NCBI RefSeq assembly: GCF_022458985.1
Contig: NC_061773.1
Location: 2,052,001-2,116,000 of the forward strand
DNA from: Mugil cephalus
Taxonomy: Eukaryota > Chordata > Actinopteri > Mugiliformes > Mugilidae
Length of the DNA: 64,000 bases
Direction of reading: 5' to 3'
Notes under the pieces: model-generated
What the model saw: only the letters and a program-made list of their open reading frames with translations
Told to the model about the DNA's origin: nothing
Databases searched by the model: none
Made by a program: the position numbers and the translations under genes
In this document: positions 39,501 through 50,764 of the stretch, piece after piece
How positions within the stretch are numbered: the stretch's first letter is position 1
Layout of the letters: the number at the start of each line of letters is the position of its first letter

Positions 39501-40480
39501 TACCTGGAGGAGTACTGACGCTGTCTTTGGAAGACTTGAAGACTCGATTCCCCAAGCACACCATCACTGCTACACTGCAGTGTGCAGGTAACCGGCGCAG
39601 CGAGATGAACAAGGTGAAGCAGGTGAAGGGACTCAACTGGGGCATAGCTGCCATCAGTAATGCCACATGGAGCGGCGCCAGGCTCAGGGATGTGCTGCTA
39701 GCTGCTGGTTACAGGCCAGATGTGGCCCAGTGGGCTCACCATGTACAGTTTGAAGGACTGGATAAAGATGTGACTGGAACCACCTATGGTGCTTCCATCC
39801 CTATAAACAAGGCGATAAGTGAGGAAGGTGATGTGCTGCTGGCTTATGAAATGAACGGCGAGGATATTCCCCTGGACCACGGCTTCCCTGTGCGGGCTGT
39901 AGTACCAGGCGTAGTGGGCGCTCGCAACGTCAAATGGCTGGGTAAGATTGTAGTTAGTGCAGAGGAGAGCAGCAGCCACTGGCAGCAGAACGACTACAAA
40001 GGATTCTCCCCCGGGACAGACTGGGACACGGTGGACTTCAAATCCGCTCCAGCCATTCAAGAGCTGCCCATTCAGTCTGCTATCACCACACCGGCAGACG
40101 GCGCCACAATCGATCGCAGTGTAGAAACGGTGACTGTGAAGGGCTACGCGTGGAGCGGTGGGGGTAGAGAGGTGGTACGCGTGGATGTTTCTCTGGACGG
40201 AGGAAAGACGTGGCAGGTGGCCCAGCTGAGGGGCAGCGAGGAGGGTCAGGGTCCCGAGTCTTCTCCTCCGCCAGGACGAGCCTGGGCCTGGAAGCTGTGG
40301 GAGATAACGGCTCCTTTTCCTCATGAAGCTGAAGAGCTGGAGATAGTTTGCAAGGCCGTTGACAGCAGTTACAACGCACAGCCGGACACAGTTTCCCCCA
40401 TCTGGAACCTGAGGGGCGTGCTGAGCAACGCCTGGCACCGAGTCAAGGTGAAGGTTAGAGAGGACGAGAGGGAAGCATAG
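36511..40480 (+). CDS. suox: Sulfite oxidase, mitochondrial
   Basis: Oxidises sulfite to sulfate in the mitochondrial intermembrane space, the last step of Cys/Met breakdown, passing electrons to cytochrome c. Coding exons 36511-36569, 36849-37035, 37630-37899 and 39257-40480 give 579 aa (human 545). Order: an arginine-rich targeting start [13 protein letters not shown]; a hydrophobic sorting segment [17 protein letters not shown]; a cytochrome b5 domain with heme ligand in [11 protein letters not shown] and second histidine in ALYAVHNQ; a linker; the Moco domain with the molybdenum cysteine in [13 protein letters not shown] (near 39580); and the dimerisation domain through [20 protein letters not shown] to [16 protein letters not shown]. 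Like human SUOX, most of the enzyme lies in one large last exon. Oddity: seven consecutive glycines from a GGT repeat at 36904-36924. Of two ATGs, 36506 is out of frame and 36511 gives the targeting peptide. Confidence 0.97.
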
Positions 40481-41730
40481 ACACAGAATTCAAAACGTTT
40501 ACTCCTGCAACAGAATCACCATAGAGTAGACTGTTTTAAATCTATCTCTTGAACTAAAAGGAAACTGGAAAGAATATCATGAAGTATTTTTGGAACTCAG
40601 CCTTGAAGTACAGTATTTATGCAGCCATGTTGCTTGTGAGATTTTTAAAAGATTGCAGTGGTACGTATTTACAGTATGAGGAAGCTATTAGCCAAACAAA
40701 AACATGTCTGCTTGTGTCTATCGATCACACTCTGAAAACATGACTTAATTAATTCTGAGTCTTTGGGGTTTATGCAAAACATTTATTTTTATAGTCAGCA
40801 TTCTTACTGCTGAGGATAAACTCACAATGTTGAGTTCATTTTCTGATTAACAACCTAAAAGATTTAAAAGTTTAATTTTAATAGAAGTGTAGAAGTTTTA
40901 TGTTTAGTTTTATTATTTTAAATCAAGGGTAGTGAAATTATAAATGTTCACTTTATGTAGAACATCTGGATACTGACACTCAGAACAACCTGGAATATTT
41001 AAAGCTTATTTGTAACTTCAACCAGCTCTAGCTGTCAGTGTCTGAGATCATCCATACTTGAATTCAGTCAGCACATAAGAGGTGAATCATGGGGAACTGT
41101 CCTCCTCTCTTTCAGACACCATGTTAAGCACCAACTCCACCTAGTAAGCAGCTAAAATCCAGCTGTGTTTATGCTCCACACTACAGCGCATGACAGAAGT
41201 CTGAGGTCTGACCTGAAGTGAGCCAGGTGTCTCTGTGTTCATACCAAGTAAGGAGAGGCCAAACAAAATAATAACTAAAAAAAAAAAATGGGATTCAGGG
41301 AAAGTAAAGTAACCTTTACTTTCATGGAGAGAGAAGAGTAGTAAACATTGTGCAGTGGAGGGTTTTGAAATGCCAAACTTAAATATTTACTGAACTAACT
41401 GCACAACTTTTCCCAAACGCAGCTCTGTTCGGTGTTACAGAAACATGCTCATCATCATCATCAGCTCCTCTTAAATAATTCAAGACACAGTGCTGCATTC
41501 CCATCATGCCAAGCAGCCTGGTGATACACACAATGAATGTAATGAATTGTGCAATTGTATGTGTACACGTATTTTTCTATGTTTGTTGCCTCTGGCCCAG
41601 GTCGTCATTGGAAATGAGAACTTGTTCTCATTTGACTAACCTGGATAGACAAATGTGAAGTGAAATAATTAAATAAACATGGACTACACAATGTATTTTG
41701 AGTACTAGGTTATTGTTAATGATAAATAAA
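40481..41730 (+). other. suox 3' UTR and downstream sequence with a LINE tail
   Basis: No coding exon follows the TAG at 40478-40480. At 41590-41680 the sequence 'ggcccaggtcgtcattggaa', 'gagaacttgttctcatttga' and an ATAAATAAA-type end form the 3' tail of an L2-like LINE. AATAAA hexamers occur near 41672 and 41726; either could end the suox transcript. Confidence 0.5.
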
Positions 41731-41817
41731 GACCTCTAATTTTAACCTGGATTTTTGATTGATTTGCTGCTAAGTGCTAAAACCTAAAAGCTAAACTTAA
41801 ACTTAAAAGCTTAGTGA

Positions 41818-42054
41818 GGAATTCTCAATGCCACCCAGTGCATCATCTTCAGAACAGATCATAAGGGAGTAGCAGTACAGCATGAACGTTTTACTGCACA
41901 TGAGGAACATGAGGAAGTTTTGACTCAGATGAGGAACAGCATTGTGGAGCTGAGGAGACTCTACATGAAGACTCCCAAGAACAATCAGGATAAGGTGGAG
42001 GAGGAAGAGCAGGAGGATCAATGGCCTGAAAGCAGAGTGACAAATTCAGAGTGA
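41818..42054 (+). other. Unassigned exon-like open frame (78 codons, no start)
   Basis: One frame stays open from 41818 to a TGA at 42052-42054. Its end reads like real protein: VLTQMRNSIVELRRLYMKT followed by an acidic run (KVEEEEQEDQW) and PESRVTNSE. A strong donor-like sequence, AGA|gtgagt, occurs at 42051. A pyrimidine-rich acceptor follows at about 42298 ('ttctttccatccag'). I do not recognise the family. It could be an exon of an unannotated + strand gene, a fossil of one, or chance. No ATG starts the frame; the first internal ATG is at about 41928. Confidence 0.35.
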
Positions 42055-42639
42055 GTTTAATCAAAACTGAATATGTTTCTACACTGTTCATTTACTCAGT
42101 GTAAGTTCCCTCAGGAAGATCTTAATCCTCACTCCTTCAAAATTCAAAATTTATTCAGATTTTTTCTACAATCATGTCAGATTTAAGTCCGGCATGTTCT
42201 CCGCAACTTTCAGCCGTAAAAAAAAAAAAAAAAAGAAAAGAAAAAAAAACCCACTGTGACCCTCCTCCACTCTGTCTGCCTCCATTCTTTCCATCCAGGG
42301 CTCAGTCTGAGTTCATCGGAGTCCTCTCTCCATCCATCTATATCTCCAGCATCATCTTCTCATCGCCCTTCACCAGCATCTCGACCTCTGGGGTGTTTTC
42401 TATACAAATTAAGGTCTTATCTTTTAGCCCCTGAAAACATCCATAGGTATTAGGTCTAAATGTTCTTCACATGTCAAATCTTTGCTGTGACTTGCACTGT
42501 AACAGGCACAAACTCAGTGTGCAACATAATTTAAAATGTCTTTTCCTATGCAGGTTTGCACATACAACTTTTCTCTTAAAACACCTATAAATTTTCATCT
42601 TTAGCTGTGTAGTTTTCTTCTTTGTTCCCCTTAAAGTTC

Positions 42640-43045
42640 CTCAAAATTCAAATTGCTTTATTGCTTCAATAAGCAGTTTTAAGCTGTTTTCATTGGAAGA
42701 GGTCCATGGAGCTCTTCTATCTCTGGACATAAGAAAATCTGCAGGCCCAGATAAATTAGAGCCTTATTTTTTAAAGTCAGGTGCTGATTATTATTGCTAA
42801 ATCACTCTATTGTCTTTTTAACCTCACTATTAGTACAAATTGTATTCCTGACATTTGGAAGGTTGCTTACATTCTTCCCCTTCTGAAAGCGGGGGACCCT
42901 ACCTGCTCGAATAATTATCGACCCATTAATTGTCAAAACTTTCCTAGGCTGCTGTCTTGGCCAAGCTTCCCTTGGAAAAGATGCCTTTGCATCTAAATGG
43001 GATTGACCTGGTTAAATAAAGGCTAAATAAAATAAAAAATAAAAT
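42640..43045 (+). mobile_element. L2-like LINE fragment with reverse transcriptase relics
   Basis: Broken frames give KSAGPDK followed by the phrase TISTNCIPDIWKVAYILPLL and KAGDPTCSNNYRPI, which are typical of the start of a non-LTR reverse transcriptase domain. The fragment then jumps to a 3' tail 'gggattgacctggttaaata' at about 42999 and ends in AAATAAAATAAAA. It is 5'-truncated and internally deleted, and cannot move. Confidence 0.82.
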
Positions 43046-43085
43046 TAGTCTGCCAAAATATGACGCCTGCCTGCCTTGGTGTTAC

Positions 43086-43315
43086 ATACAGTGGTGTGAA
43101 AAAGTGTTGGCCCATATCCTGTGTTTTTGCATGTTTGTCACACCTTAATGGTTCAGATCATCAAACAAATTTAAATATTAGTCAAAGATAACACAAGTAA
43201 ACATAAAATGCAGGTTTTAAATGAAAGTTTTCATTATTAAGGGAAAACAAAATCCAAACCTACATGGCGCTGTGTGGAAAAGTGATTGCCTCCTAAACCT
43301 AACAACTGATTTTGA
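43086..43315. mobile_element. Tc1-like family B terminal fragment
   Basis: 'tacagtggtgtgaaaaagtg' at 43088, then 'gcatgtttgtcacaccttaa', 'agataacacaagtaaacata' and 'aaaagtgattgcctcctaaa' repeat the left end of the copy at 11428-12870. It is cut off at about 43310. Confidence 0.85.
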
Positions 43316-44045
43316 GAGCTAATGATGGACAACAAGATGAAGAAATAAAACATGTGACCTTTTGACGTACGAGTGATACAGGTTTCTAGGTCACATCTTC
43401 TTCTGCTTTTCCTTGGTGATTCTCAGATGTGCTCACAGAGGAAACAGGATATGAATTGACTCACAGAAAAAAGGAAAGATGTTGGTTGAAGATGAGACAC
43501 GGAGGGAGGAGAGCTTATTGTTGGGGTAAAAACTGATCAGATATATAGTAAACATTTGATAAATGACTGTATGTACCCATGTAAACTAAATTCTGTGCTT
43601 TTCTAATGAACTAGTGGGCTGTGAGTCATGATGAGAGTCTTTTGTCCTGGCCTTTAGTCCTCAAGATTAACTCTACATGTTACAATCCGTGTTGTTTTCT
43701 CTGACTGGTGGGAGACTGGATAAAACATGAAGCAGTCTTTATTTAAGAAAGATTTATTTCAGTAGGTTGTAGGATGCATCTGTTCCTGACTCACAGATGA
43801 CTAACGTGCAAGTAGAACTGCGTCAAGCGGATACAAGGGTTGTGCAATTTTTATGTATTTTGTTGATTTTACACCAAAAAAAACATGATGATTGTATGAG
43901 TCTGTATATGTTAATGTTCAGTCATGCACAACTGACTAAGACTTAGGAGAAATGAAAGGAAGTGAGGGAAAGCACACTCGTGAAGAGTATCGCATTATTT
44001 CAAATGTAATTAATAGTTAATAAGTTGTTTTTCTTTTCGATAAGC
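43316..44045. other. Gene-free intergenic DNA
   Basis: No gene, RNA gene or repeat was recognised. Short frames lack splice sites and family motifs. Confidence 0.45.
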
Positions 44046-44049
44046 TGAG

Positions 44050-44340
44050 CTAGAGGGCAACAAAGCAGCTCTGTGGTTAGCATTGATGCCTCCCAGCGAG
44101 AAGGTCCCGGTTCAAGTCCAGCTTGGGCCTTTCTGGGTTTTGGAGTTTACATGTTGTCCCTGTGTCTGCGTGGGTTTTCTCCAGGTACTCCAGTTTCCTC
44201 CCACAAAGACATGATAGTTATGTTTGGGTTAGGGGTTAGGTTGATTGGTGACTCTAAATTGACTCTAGGTGTGTGTGAGTGTGAACGGTTGTTTGTCTCT
44301 GTGTTAGCCCTGTGATGGACTGGAGACCTGTCCCTCACCC
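44050..44340 (+). repeat. SINE-like fish repeat with tRNA-like head
   Basis: Best copy of the family in the window. GGTTCAAGTCC at 44109-44119 is a near-consensus polymerase III B box, preceded by 'gtggttagcattgatgcctc', a tRNA-like segment. It is followed by 'gcgtgggttttctccaggta' near 44169, 'gattggtgactctaaattga' near 44243 and 'gttgtttgtctctgtgttag' near 44287. The tail is truncated near 44335. The tRNA origin is inferred from the box and spacing. Confidence 0.75.
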
Positions 44341-45179
44341 TTCATGCTACTATGTGATTTTGTCAAAACTTTCCTCATTCCTAAAAGTTCACTATGTGTC
44401 CCACAACTGTCCTTTTCCTTTCAGTTCTAATGAAAATGAGACAATGACAAATAACGTGGACAGGAAACACAAAGCTGACTCCAGGGTTTTACTGCTCTCC
44501 CCGTCAGCAAACACAGAGAACTTTGTCACGTTGGTGATGAATTTAAACCACCACATTAGGGCTTCATTTTTTTTTTTTTTTTCGTGCAGTGCTTCATGAT
44601 ACACTGAGGAATGTGCAGGATGTGGATGAAGTCTATCCAAGGGTTTTCGGTACATGTCTGCACTGGAAAGGTTTTAGCTTTATGCTAATCTGCAAATGTT
44701 AATCAATCATTTTACTATTATAGACAATAGTTGAAGAGGTTATTACTCTTCTGTGTTGTTAGATTTCAACTGAAGCCGGGCCATTGGCCAACGGTATAAA
44801 GACAAACTTTATGTGTGCTACCTCTGCGGCTCTATGACGCCAACTATGCCTTCACATCTTGAGACCAGGTGCTTGTTTCACACCAGCTCCACATGCAGCA
44901 ATCTCTTTAAGCACGAAGGCCTCTTTACATCATAAACAGCCTTTTGTCTCCTGCAGATCAACATGTCTAATATATTAAGATGTTGCAAAGTCTTATTGTT
45001 AAAACAGGTTTCTTTTCATCTCCAAACTGATCCAAATTTATCACCAACATGAAACTGCTGCTGTGCCGTTATAGGAAACAGAAGGAATCTAAATTGCTGA
45101 CAATGCCAAAACTATAATTATCTTAACATTCAACATTTGTTTGGTAAAAAGATAGAAAAACATTGGTCAGCAGATTAGT
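44341..45179. other. Gene-free intergenic DNA
   Basis: Nothing supported by splice sites or family motifs; poly-T at 44569-44582. Confidence 0.45.
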
Positions 45180-45262
45180 TTCTTCTTCTTCTTCTTCTTC
45201 TTCTTCTTCTTCTTCTTCTTCTTCTTCTTCTTCTTCTTCTTCTTCTTCTTCTTCTTCTTCTT
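45180..45262. repeat. (TTC)n trinucleotide microsatellite, about 27 units
   Basis: An uninterrupted TTC/GAA tract of about 81 bases between suox and mmp19. On the minus strand it creates spurious poly-Lys and poly-Arg frames. Pure GAA tracts of this length can form triplex DNA. Confidence 0.97.
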
Positions 45263-45915
45263 TTTATTCTTCTCAGAACACAGTGTAGAAGTATGGAGAC
45301 TGGTAAGTTTTTGGTCTTTAAGGTAATTATAAAAACACTTGAAAAAACAATACAAGGTAATTGACAAAACCTTCTTCTTAGACTATAGGTCTTCAACAGG
45401 GGGTCTGCCGAGGTTATTGTTGATTAGAGATTTTATATATTTTTGTTTAAATATTCAACAACTTGAACTCTTCACTCATTCAGCGATACAGGAGCTGTCT
45501 CTACAGCGCACCTTCATGCAGAGCACCACGCTCGCCAAGACCTGTCAGTCTAAGCCTCCTGTACACTGGGGCCTGTAGGACACACCGCTATCGCTGCTGA
45601 GCCAATCACAAAGCCGCATATTACACACTGACTCTGTCAGGTTGCCCGCAATTGACCAAGAGCCTATTCAGTTCCCAGGTGAAATCCCAGAGACATACTG
45701 CAATATTAAGAGAAGAGAAGCTGACAGTGTAGCTCGCTCCCATCAACCAGCTACTGAGGACAAAATTACTTGATTGGACGTGATTTATTGTCTCTAATAC
45801 ATTTAGCTATGTTTAAAGTTATAACTTGAATCTGCCAATTATTTTCTTTATCTGTCACCCTTCTGTTGCACATGTTTGAAATAAAAAAGGTATTTCAGCC
45901 TGTGTATTACAGAAC

Positions 45916-46030
45916 TATGTTATGTTATGTTATGTTATGTTATGTTATGTTATGTTATGTTATGCTATGCTATGCTATGCTATGCTATGCTATGCTATGT
46001 TATGTTATGTTATGTTATGTTATGTTATGT
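45916..46030. repeat. Compound (TATGT)9-(TATGC)7-(TATGT)7 pentanucleotide array
   Basis: Twenty-three five-base units in perfect register. Nine TATGT units (45916-45960) are followed by seven TATGC units (45961-45995) and seven TATGT units (45996-46030). The variant block is central and the flanks are identical. Confidence 0.97.
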
Positions 46031-46558
46031 TGACTTTATTTACTGTTCACTCTTCTGTAATCATCTCTTAATCTCATAATAAAAAATGTGGTTATTTGTG
46101 AAGTCATGTTATTTGGTTTTAGGTATTCATTAACAGAAGAGATAGAAATAAGCTCATTATTATTATCATTATTAATAATAATAAGGACTCAGTGCTGCTG
46201 GAGATGACCCTTTCCTCTGCTACTGAAACAACCTCGGTGCCATAAAAATCAAAACTCAAACATAGCTGGACATGTTTCTTCTCAGATGGGTCATGGATCA
46301 TGGATGAAGTTGTAAACACAAATATCTGACCCAGTTAATTTCGGTGTGGGAAAGTCAGGCATGTGTAGACACAGGGTGACGCTCTTCCTGTGGTTTGGCC
46401 CCATAATTGAACTGTGACACACGGGACAGCTAACCTGGAATAAAGAGCACAGGATTAACAAACCGACTGTGATCCTGCGGAACAATACAGGGTAGTTTCA
46501 GGGAGAGAGCACTGTCTTTAGCGGCTTGTAAAGAGGCAAAAGTGCAGTTGTTTGACTG

Positions 46559-46566
46559 TATAAAAG
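46559..46566 (+). promoter_or_regulatory. mmp19 TATA box
   Basis: TATAAAAG at 46559-46566 followed by a G-rich stretch. Initiation is expected near 46590, giving a 5' leader of about 245 bases before the MMP19 ATG at 46836. Confidence 0.7.
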
Positions 46567-46611
46567 GGGGAGTCTGGTCCTTCTGAACAACTGTGCTATT
46601 TAACAGTAGAC

Positions 46612-46728
46612 ATGTTGGCTGTGGGTCAACTGGCTGCTCTTGTAATCCTCATTCTTCAGAGGTGGATCATCGAAGCCACAGGTCTGACTCATGCAGCGGC
46701 TGAGTTAAAAACTGCTGGAGCGCTCTGA
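46612..46728 (+). other. Upstream ORF of 38 codons in the mmp19 leader
   Basis: ATG at 46612 opens a frame that begins MLAVGQLAALVILILQRW, a strongly hydrophobic, signal-anchor-like start, and ends in TGA at 46726-46728. It lies between the predicted start site and the MMP19 ATG and is not in frame with it. Splicing from a weak donor at 46682 into exon 2 would not keep frame, so it is better seen as an upstream ORF than an alternative first exon. Confidence 0.5.
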
Positions 46729-46835
46729 GAACAAACAGAGTCTGCTGTGGGACGCTTCTGCTCAACACTTCTGCAAGATTTTTCAAGAATCGGGCGAGGG
46801 GATCTGGGACAGAATCTGTTAGTGGAGATTTGATC

Positions 46836-49800
46836 ATGGACTACTCGGGGCTGCTGCTGCTGCTGCTGCTCAGCCTCAGACGAGCTCTTTGTGCAGTGGT
46901 GCAATGGAGCGAGTTAGACGAAGCAAAGGTGAGATGAAAGCTGACTTTATAATCAGTCTGAACAGTCAGACCTCACCTGTTTGATGTAAGACCATGTATT
47001 GAATGTAGAAGAGTGGCTTTTGATTATTTTGCAAGATAAATTAACTTTAAAAGTGTTCTTTCAAATTCTTTGCTTGTTCACACATGTACAGGCCTATCTG
47101 AGGCAGTACGGCTACCTGAACGACCCTGCTGATCCACAGGACCCTAATTATCTGGAGGAGCTCATTGAAGCTCTTAAGTGAGACTTTTTCTTTATCATTT
47201 CTAGAGAAATCAGATTCAGTTTTACCTGACTAGAACTGTTAGTCCAGGGTCTGTAGGGATATATTTACTAAAAGGGTAAATGGTCGGTGCATTATGTGAA
47301 TCCCTAAGTCTGCAGATGTTTGATCCTCTATTGTTCTGTCAGAGTGTTCCAGAATGTGAATGATCTGCCACCTACTGGAGAAATAGATGAACCAACTCTG
47401 GATGTGATGAGACAGCCCCGCTGTGGTATGGAGGATCCCTTCAACAAGAAATTTCACAAGTACAGAGTGATGGGTGAGTCGTAGAATTTATCTGTGCATC
47501 ACTGTTTATTTCAGTCTCTAGTAATAAAGCTCTGATAATGCAGAATACATCTGTTGACCTTTATTTAAGTTCAAATTATATTAGTTACTTTTAGAACGGT
47601 CCATTTTTACAAGGCTGAATCATATCATTGAATTGTTTTATAACACAGGATGAAACTATATTAACAATGTTACATCACTGGTTTCAGATTGTTAAGTGTG
47701 TGACAGATTAGATCGTGGGTGTTTCACTGCTCAGGACAGATGTAAAATGTCTGTGACACTCTCATTAATTTTACCATTGAACAATGATGAATCATATGAG
47801 AGAACCTTTGTAGTTTTCCTTGGAAAAATACAACCTATGCAGTGCCACTGGAAACTAATGTGACGGTTTTAAGAGAGAAAAATAAAAAAAATAAAAAACT
47901 TTGAACGAAATTGCTGTGTCACATCTTCACACACCTGAAGACTCACTGTTGTTCTTGTAATAGCTTTTCCTCGGTTGCAAACACTGGTTTTCTCCTTGTT
48001 TTGTTTGGTTTTATGAAGATTTTAGAAATATTCTCTTGTTTCAGGCCGCTGGAGAAAAAAAAGTCTGACGTACCGCATTTACAACTACACTCCTGACATG
48101 ACGAAGTCAGAAGTCAAGGAAGCCATCCAAGCTGCCTTCAAATACTGGAGCGACGTGGCGCCTCTGAACTTCAGAGAGGTCAACTATGGTCGAGCAGACA
48201 TAAAGATCTCCTTCCACAAAAAAGACAGCTACTGTGCCGTCCCGTTTGATGGCCGTGGTTAGTGTTTGTATAAAACAGAAATCATTTATTTAATTTATTT
48301 ATTTAATGTTTATTTAACAGGGAAAATACATACAGCGTTGCCACACAGAAATGGAAAATACGATGCATACAAGATGTCTAGCTTGAGCTAGTTTACTGTC
48401 CCTGGTCAGGCTTTAAAATAGGAAACAATATACTGAATACAAAATGCAATACTACAAATACAGTGGATAATATAGTGAATAAGTAACATGGATAAATAAA
48501 CACAGCTACAAATTTAGGTTAAACAATTACACAAGTTAAATTCAACATTATACATTAATAAAATGCTGTTTTGACAATGACTTAAGAGAAGTTAATGATT
48601 GCATTTAGCCAACACTTACAGTCATCTCTGTGTGTTTGTACCTCTTACAGGTCACGTACTGGCCCACGCTGAGTCACCAGAATCTGGTATTGTCCACTTT
48701 GATGAGGATGAGTTCTGGACCGAGAAAAAATATTATGGCACTAATCTGCGTATTGTAGCTGCTCATGAAATAGGCCATGCCCTGGGCCTGGGTCACTCTC
48801 AGTTCAGGAGTGCTCTGATGGCGCCCGTCTACTCTGGTTACCGTGCCAACTTCAGACTGGATTCAGATGATGTGAAAGGCATCCAGGCTCTGTATGGTGA
48901 GTGTACTGAAAATGGAAAATATTTTGTATGGTCTCTACATGAAACTGTTGCTGTGAACAGCCAGTATACACTGGTCAGCCAAAACATTAAAGCCACTGAC
49001 AGGAGAATTGCATAACTTTGTGTTGATCTTGTTCTCCTGGGAAACCTAAGGACCTGGCTTTCAATTATGAGGTTGTTACTTAGACATGTACCATCCATCC
49101 AGACCAGGCCAGACACCCCCACCCCATAACAATGACACTCCTCCTTTATCCCCAGCAGGATGCAGCCTGACACACACTGTTACTGGACACCATAGGACAC
49201 CCTCAGAAGGCTCTTGTCCATTTTCTGATGAGTCCCAACTGTTTTGGCGGCACAAGGGAGACAGACACAATCTTAAGACCATTAGGATAATCATAATGTT
49301 AGCCTGATTAGTGTCTATTGCTGCTAATAATGCTGCCTGATGCAGAAGTGGCTTATCTTCACAAAAGGCAGTGAACTAAACTTCCTGGCTCTGAGACATT
49401 CCCCTCAAATCTAAACCATCTCGAAGTCTGACCACTAAACTTTGATCTGTATTTTTAAATATCAAAATGGCTCAAACAGCTTGTATTCCTCCTAAAATCT
49501 TTCTGTTTTAGGCAAACGCACCACCAGCACAACATCCAGTCCAACAACTTCAGAGAGTCTGACTCCACCTGAAAACAGCCAGGGGACTGAGAGCGCCCCT
49601 GATCCCTGCACTGCATCCCTGGACGCCATCATATTAGGTAGGTTATTAGTGCACGCCTACATGTATGAGGCCACACAGACTGTGATATAGGGCCAAATCA
49701 TACAATGTATCACTCAATAAGAGCAGTTTTAAAGATGCTTTTTATGTTAAATCCTGTTTATTTGATCAGGTCCGTGGAGAAAGACCTTTGCTTTTAGCGG

Positions 49801-50764
49801 GGATTATGTGTGGACCATCTCTGATATGGGACACAACATACCAATAAAAATTAACAGACTGTGGAGTGAACTCCCTGGAAACCTAAATGCTGCTGTGCAC
49901 TCCCAACGAACCAACAAGACATACTTCTTTAAAGGTATGTTGTTGTTGTTGTTTTCTTTCTTTCGTTTTGACGATTGTTTTGATGATTTCCTGTTCTGCT
50001 GCTGAATGTATGGTCTTTGCGGTGGTAGGCAGTGAAGTTTGGAGGTATACCAAGTTCACGCTGGACTACGGCTACCCCAAACAGGTGAAACGGATCCCTC
50101 CTAACATCGATGCTGCCTTGTACCTGGAGAAGAACAATAAACTGGTCTTCATTAAGGTATCTGTGAGCAGAATAGATATTCTACATCATTCCACATCAAT
50201 TCTTCAGCCTTCCTGAGAAAGCTTCTGCAAAGTTGAAACAAAGGCAGTTAGACTTTCTATTGAAGATTTCTCACCATCATCCAAGTGGCTTCTTCACTTT
50301 TAACTAAATTTTTATTAGGAACATTTGTGGGTGTTGTCCACCTGAAACTCAATTCACTAGGGTCTGTTAATGACCAGATATCCCAATGAATCATACACTA
50401 ATGAACCATTGGGATTAAGACTAAATCCATCTTGCCCTGGTTCCAGCTTTCCTTTTTGCATATACCATGGCCTGGGGGGCGGAGAACCACACACAGACCA
50501 GTTTTTATTCTGCCTCTTGTCTCTTGTGTGCAGGGTTCAGAGCACTGGCAGTGGGACGAGCTGAAGTACAATGACTTGACTTTATACCCCAAACCACTCA
50601 GCACGCTCTTCTTTGGAGTTCCGTCCACTCCTGACGCAGCCTTCACCTGGACCAACGGCAAGATCTTCTTCTTTAAGGGGGACAAGTACTGGCGGGTGAA
50701 CAATCTGTTCAGAGCAGACAGAGGATACCCCCTGAGCAAGAAGGAGCGCTGGATGCAGTGCTGA
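46836..50764 (+). CDS. mmp19: Matrix metalloproteinase 19
   Basis: A secreted zinc endopeptidase acting on basement-membrane and matrix proteins. Nine coding exons: 46836-46928, 47092-47177, 47343-47473, 48045-48257, 48651-48896, 49512-49637, 49770-49934, 50029-50156, 50534-50764. They give 472 aa (human 508). Order: signal peptide [20 protein letters not shown]; propeptide with AYLRQYGYL and cysteine switch [12 protein letters not shown]; furin-type site GRWRKK; catalytic domain [12 protein letters not shown] to zinc motif [12 protein letters not shown] and met-turn ALMAPVY; a Ser/Thr-rich hinge; four hemopexin repeats from [10 protein letters not shown] to the closing WMQC, whose two cysteines form the expected disulfide. 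PRCGMED (not PRCGVPD), [15 protein letters not shown] and WQWDEL point to MMP19 among the MMPs. The hinge is shorter than in human. Introns 4 and 5 carry repeats; no coding break is seen. Confidence 0.95.
48285..48480 (-). repeat. Retroposon tail in mmp19 intron 4
   Basis: An ATTTATTTA-rich edge followed by 'tgtttatttaacagggaaaa' (48308) and 'actgtccctggtcaggcttt' (48396) is the reverse of a fish retroposon 3' end. No coding remnant. Confidence 0.5.
48968..49312. mobile_element. Short Tc1 family C derivative with both ends, in mmp19 intron 5
   Basis: Left end 'acactggtcagccaaaacat' at 48968; right end 'ataatgttagcctgattagt' near 49293, its rough inverted match. The interior has 'ccccaccccataacaatgac' and 'ggacaccctcagaaggctct'. 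At about 345 bases it is a deletion derivative. It is the only family C copy in the window that shows both ends. Confidence 0.8.

Noticed and set aside
39698-40438. 246-codon open frame antisense to the last suox exon
   Set aside because: It is the shadow of the SUOX coding frame, which is fully explained by the sense protein.
45167-45396. Poly-Lys and poly-Arg open frames on minus
   Set aside because: Translation of the TTC/GAA microsatellite, not genes.
45916-46030. Regular tandem units considered as a CRISPR-like array
   Set aside because: Units are five bases with no spacers, in vertebrate DNA; it is a microsatellite.
46612-46682. Alternative first coding exon of mmp19 encoding a second signal peptide
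   Set aside because: Splicing from the weak GT at 46682 into exon 2 at 47092 would break the frame, and 46836 already gives a proper signal peptide with a strong donor.
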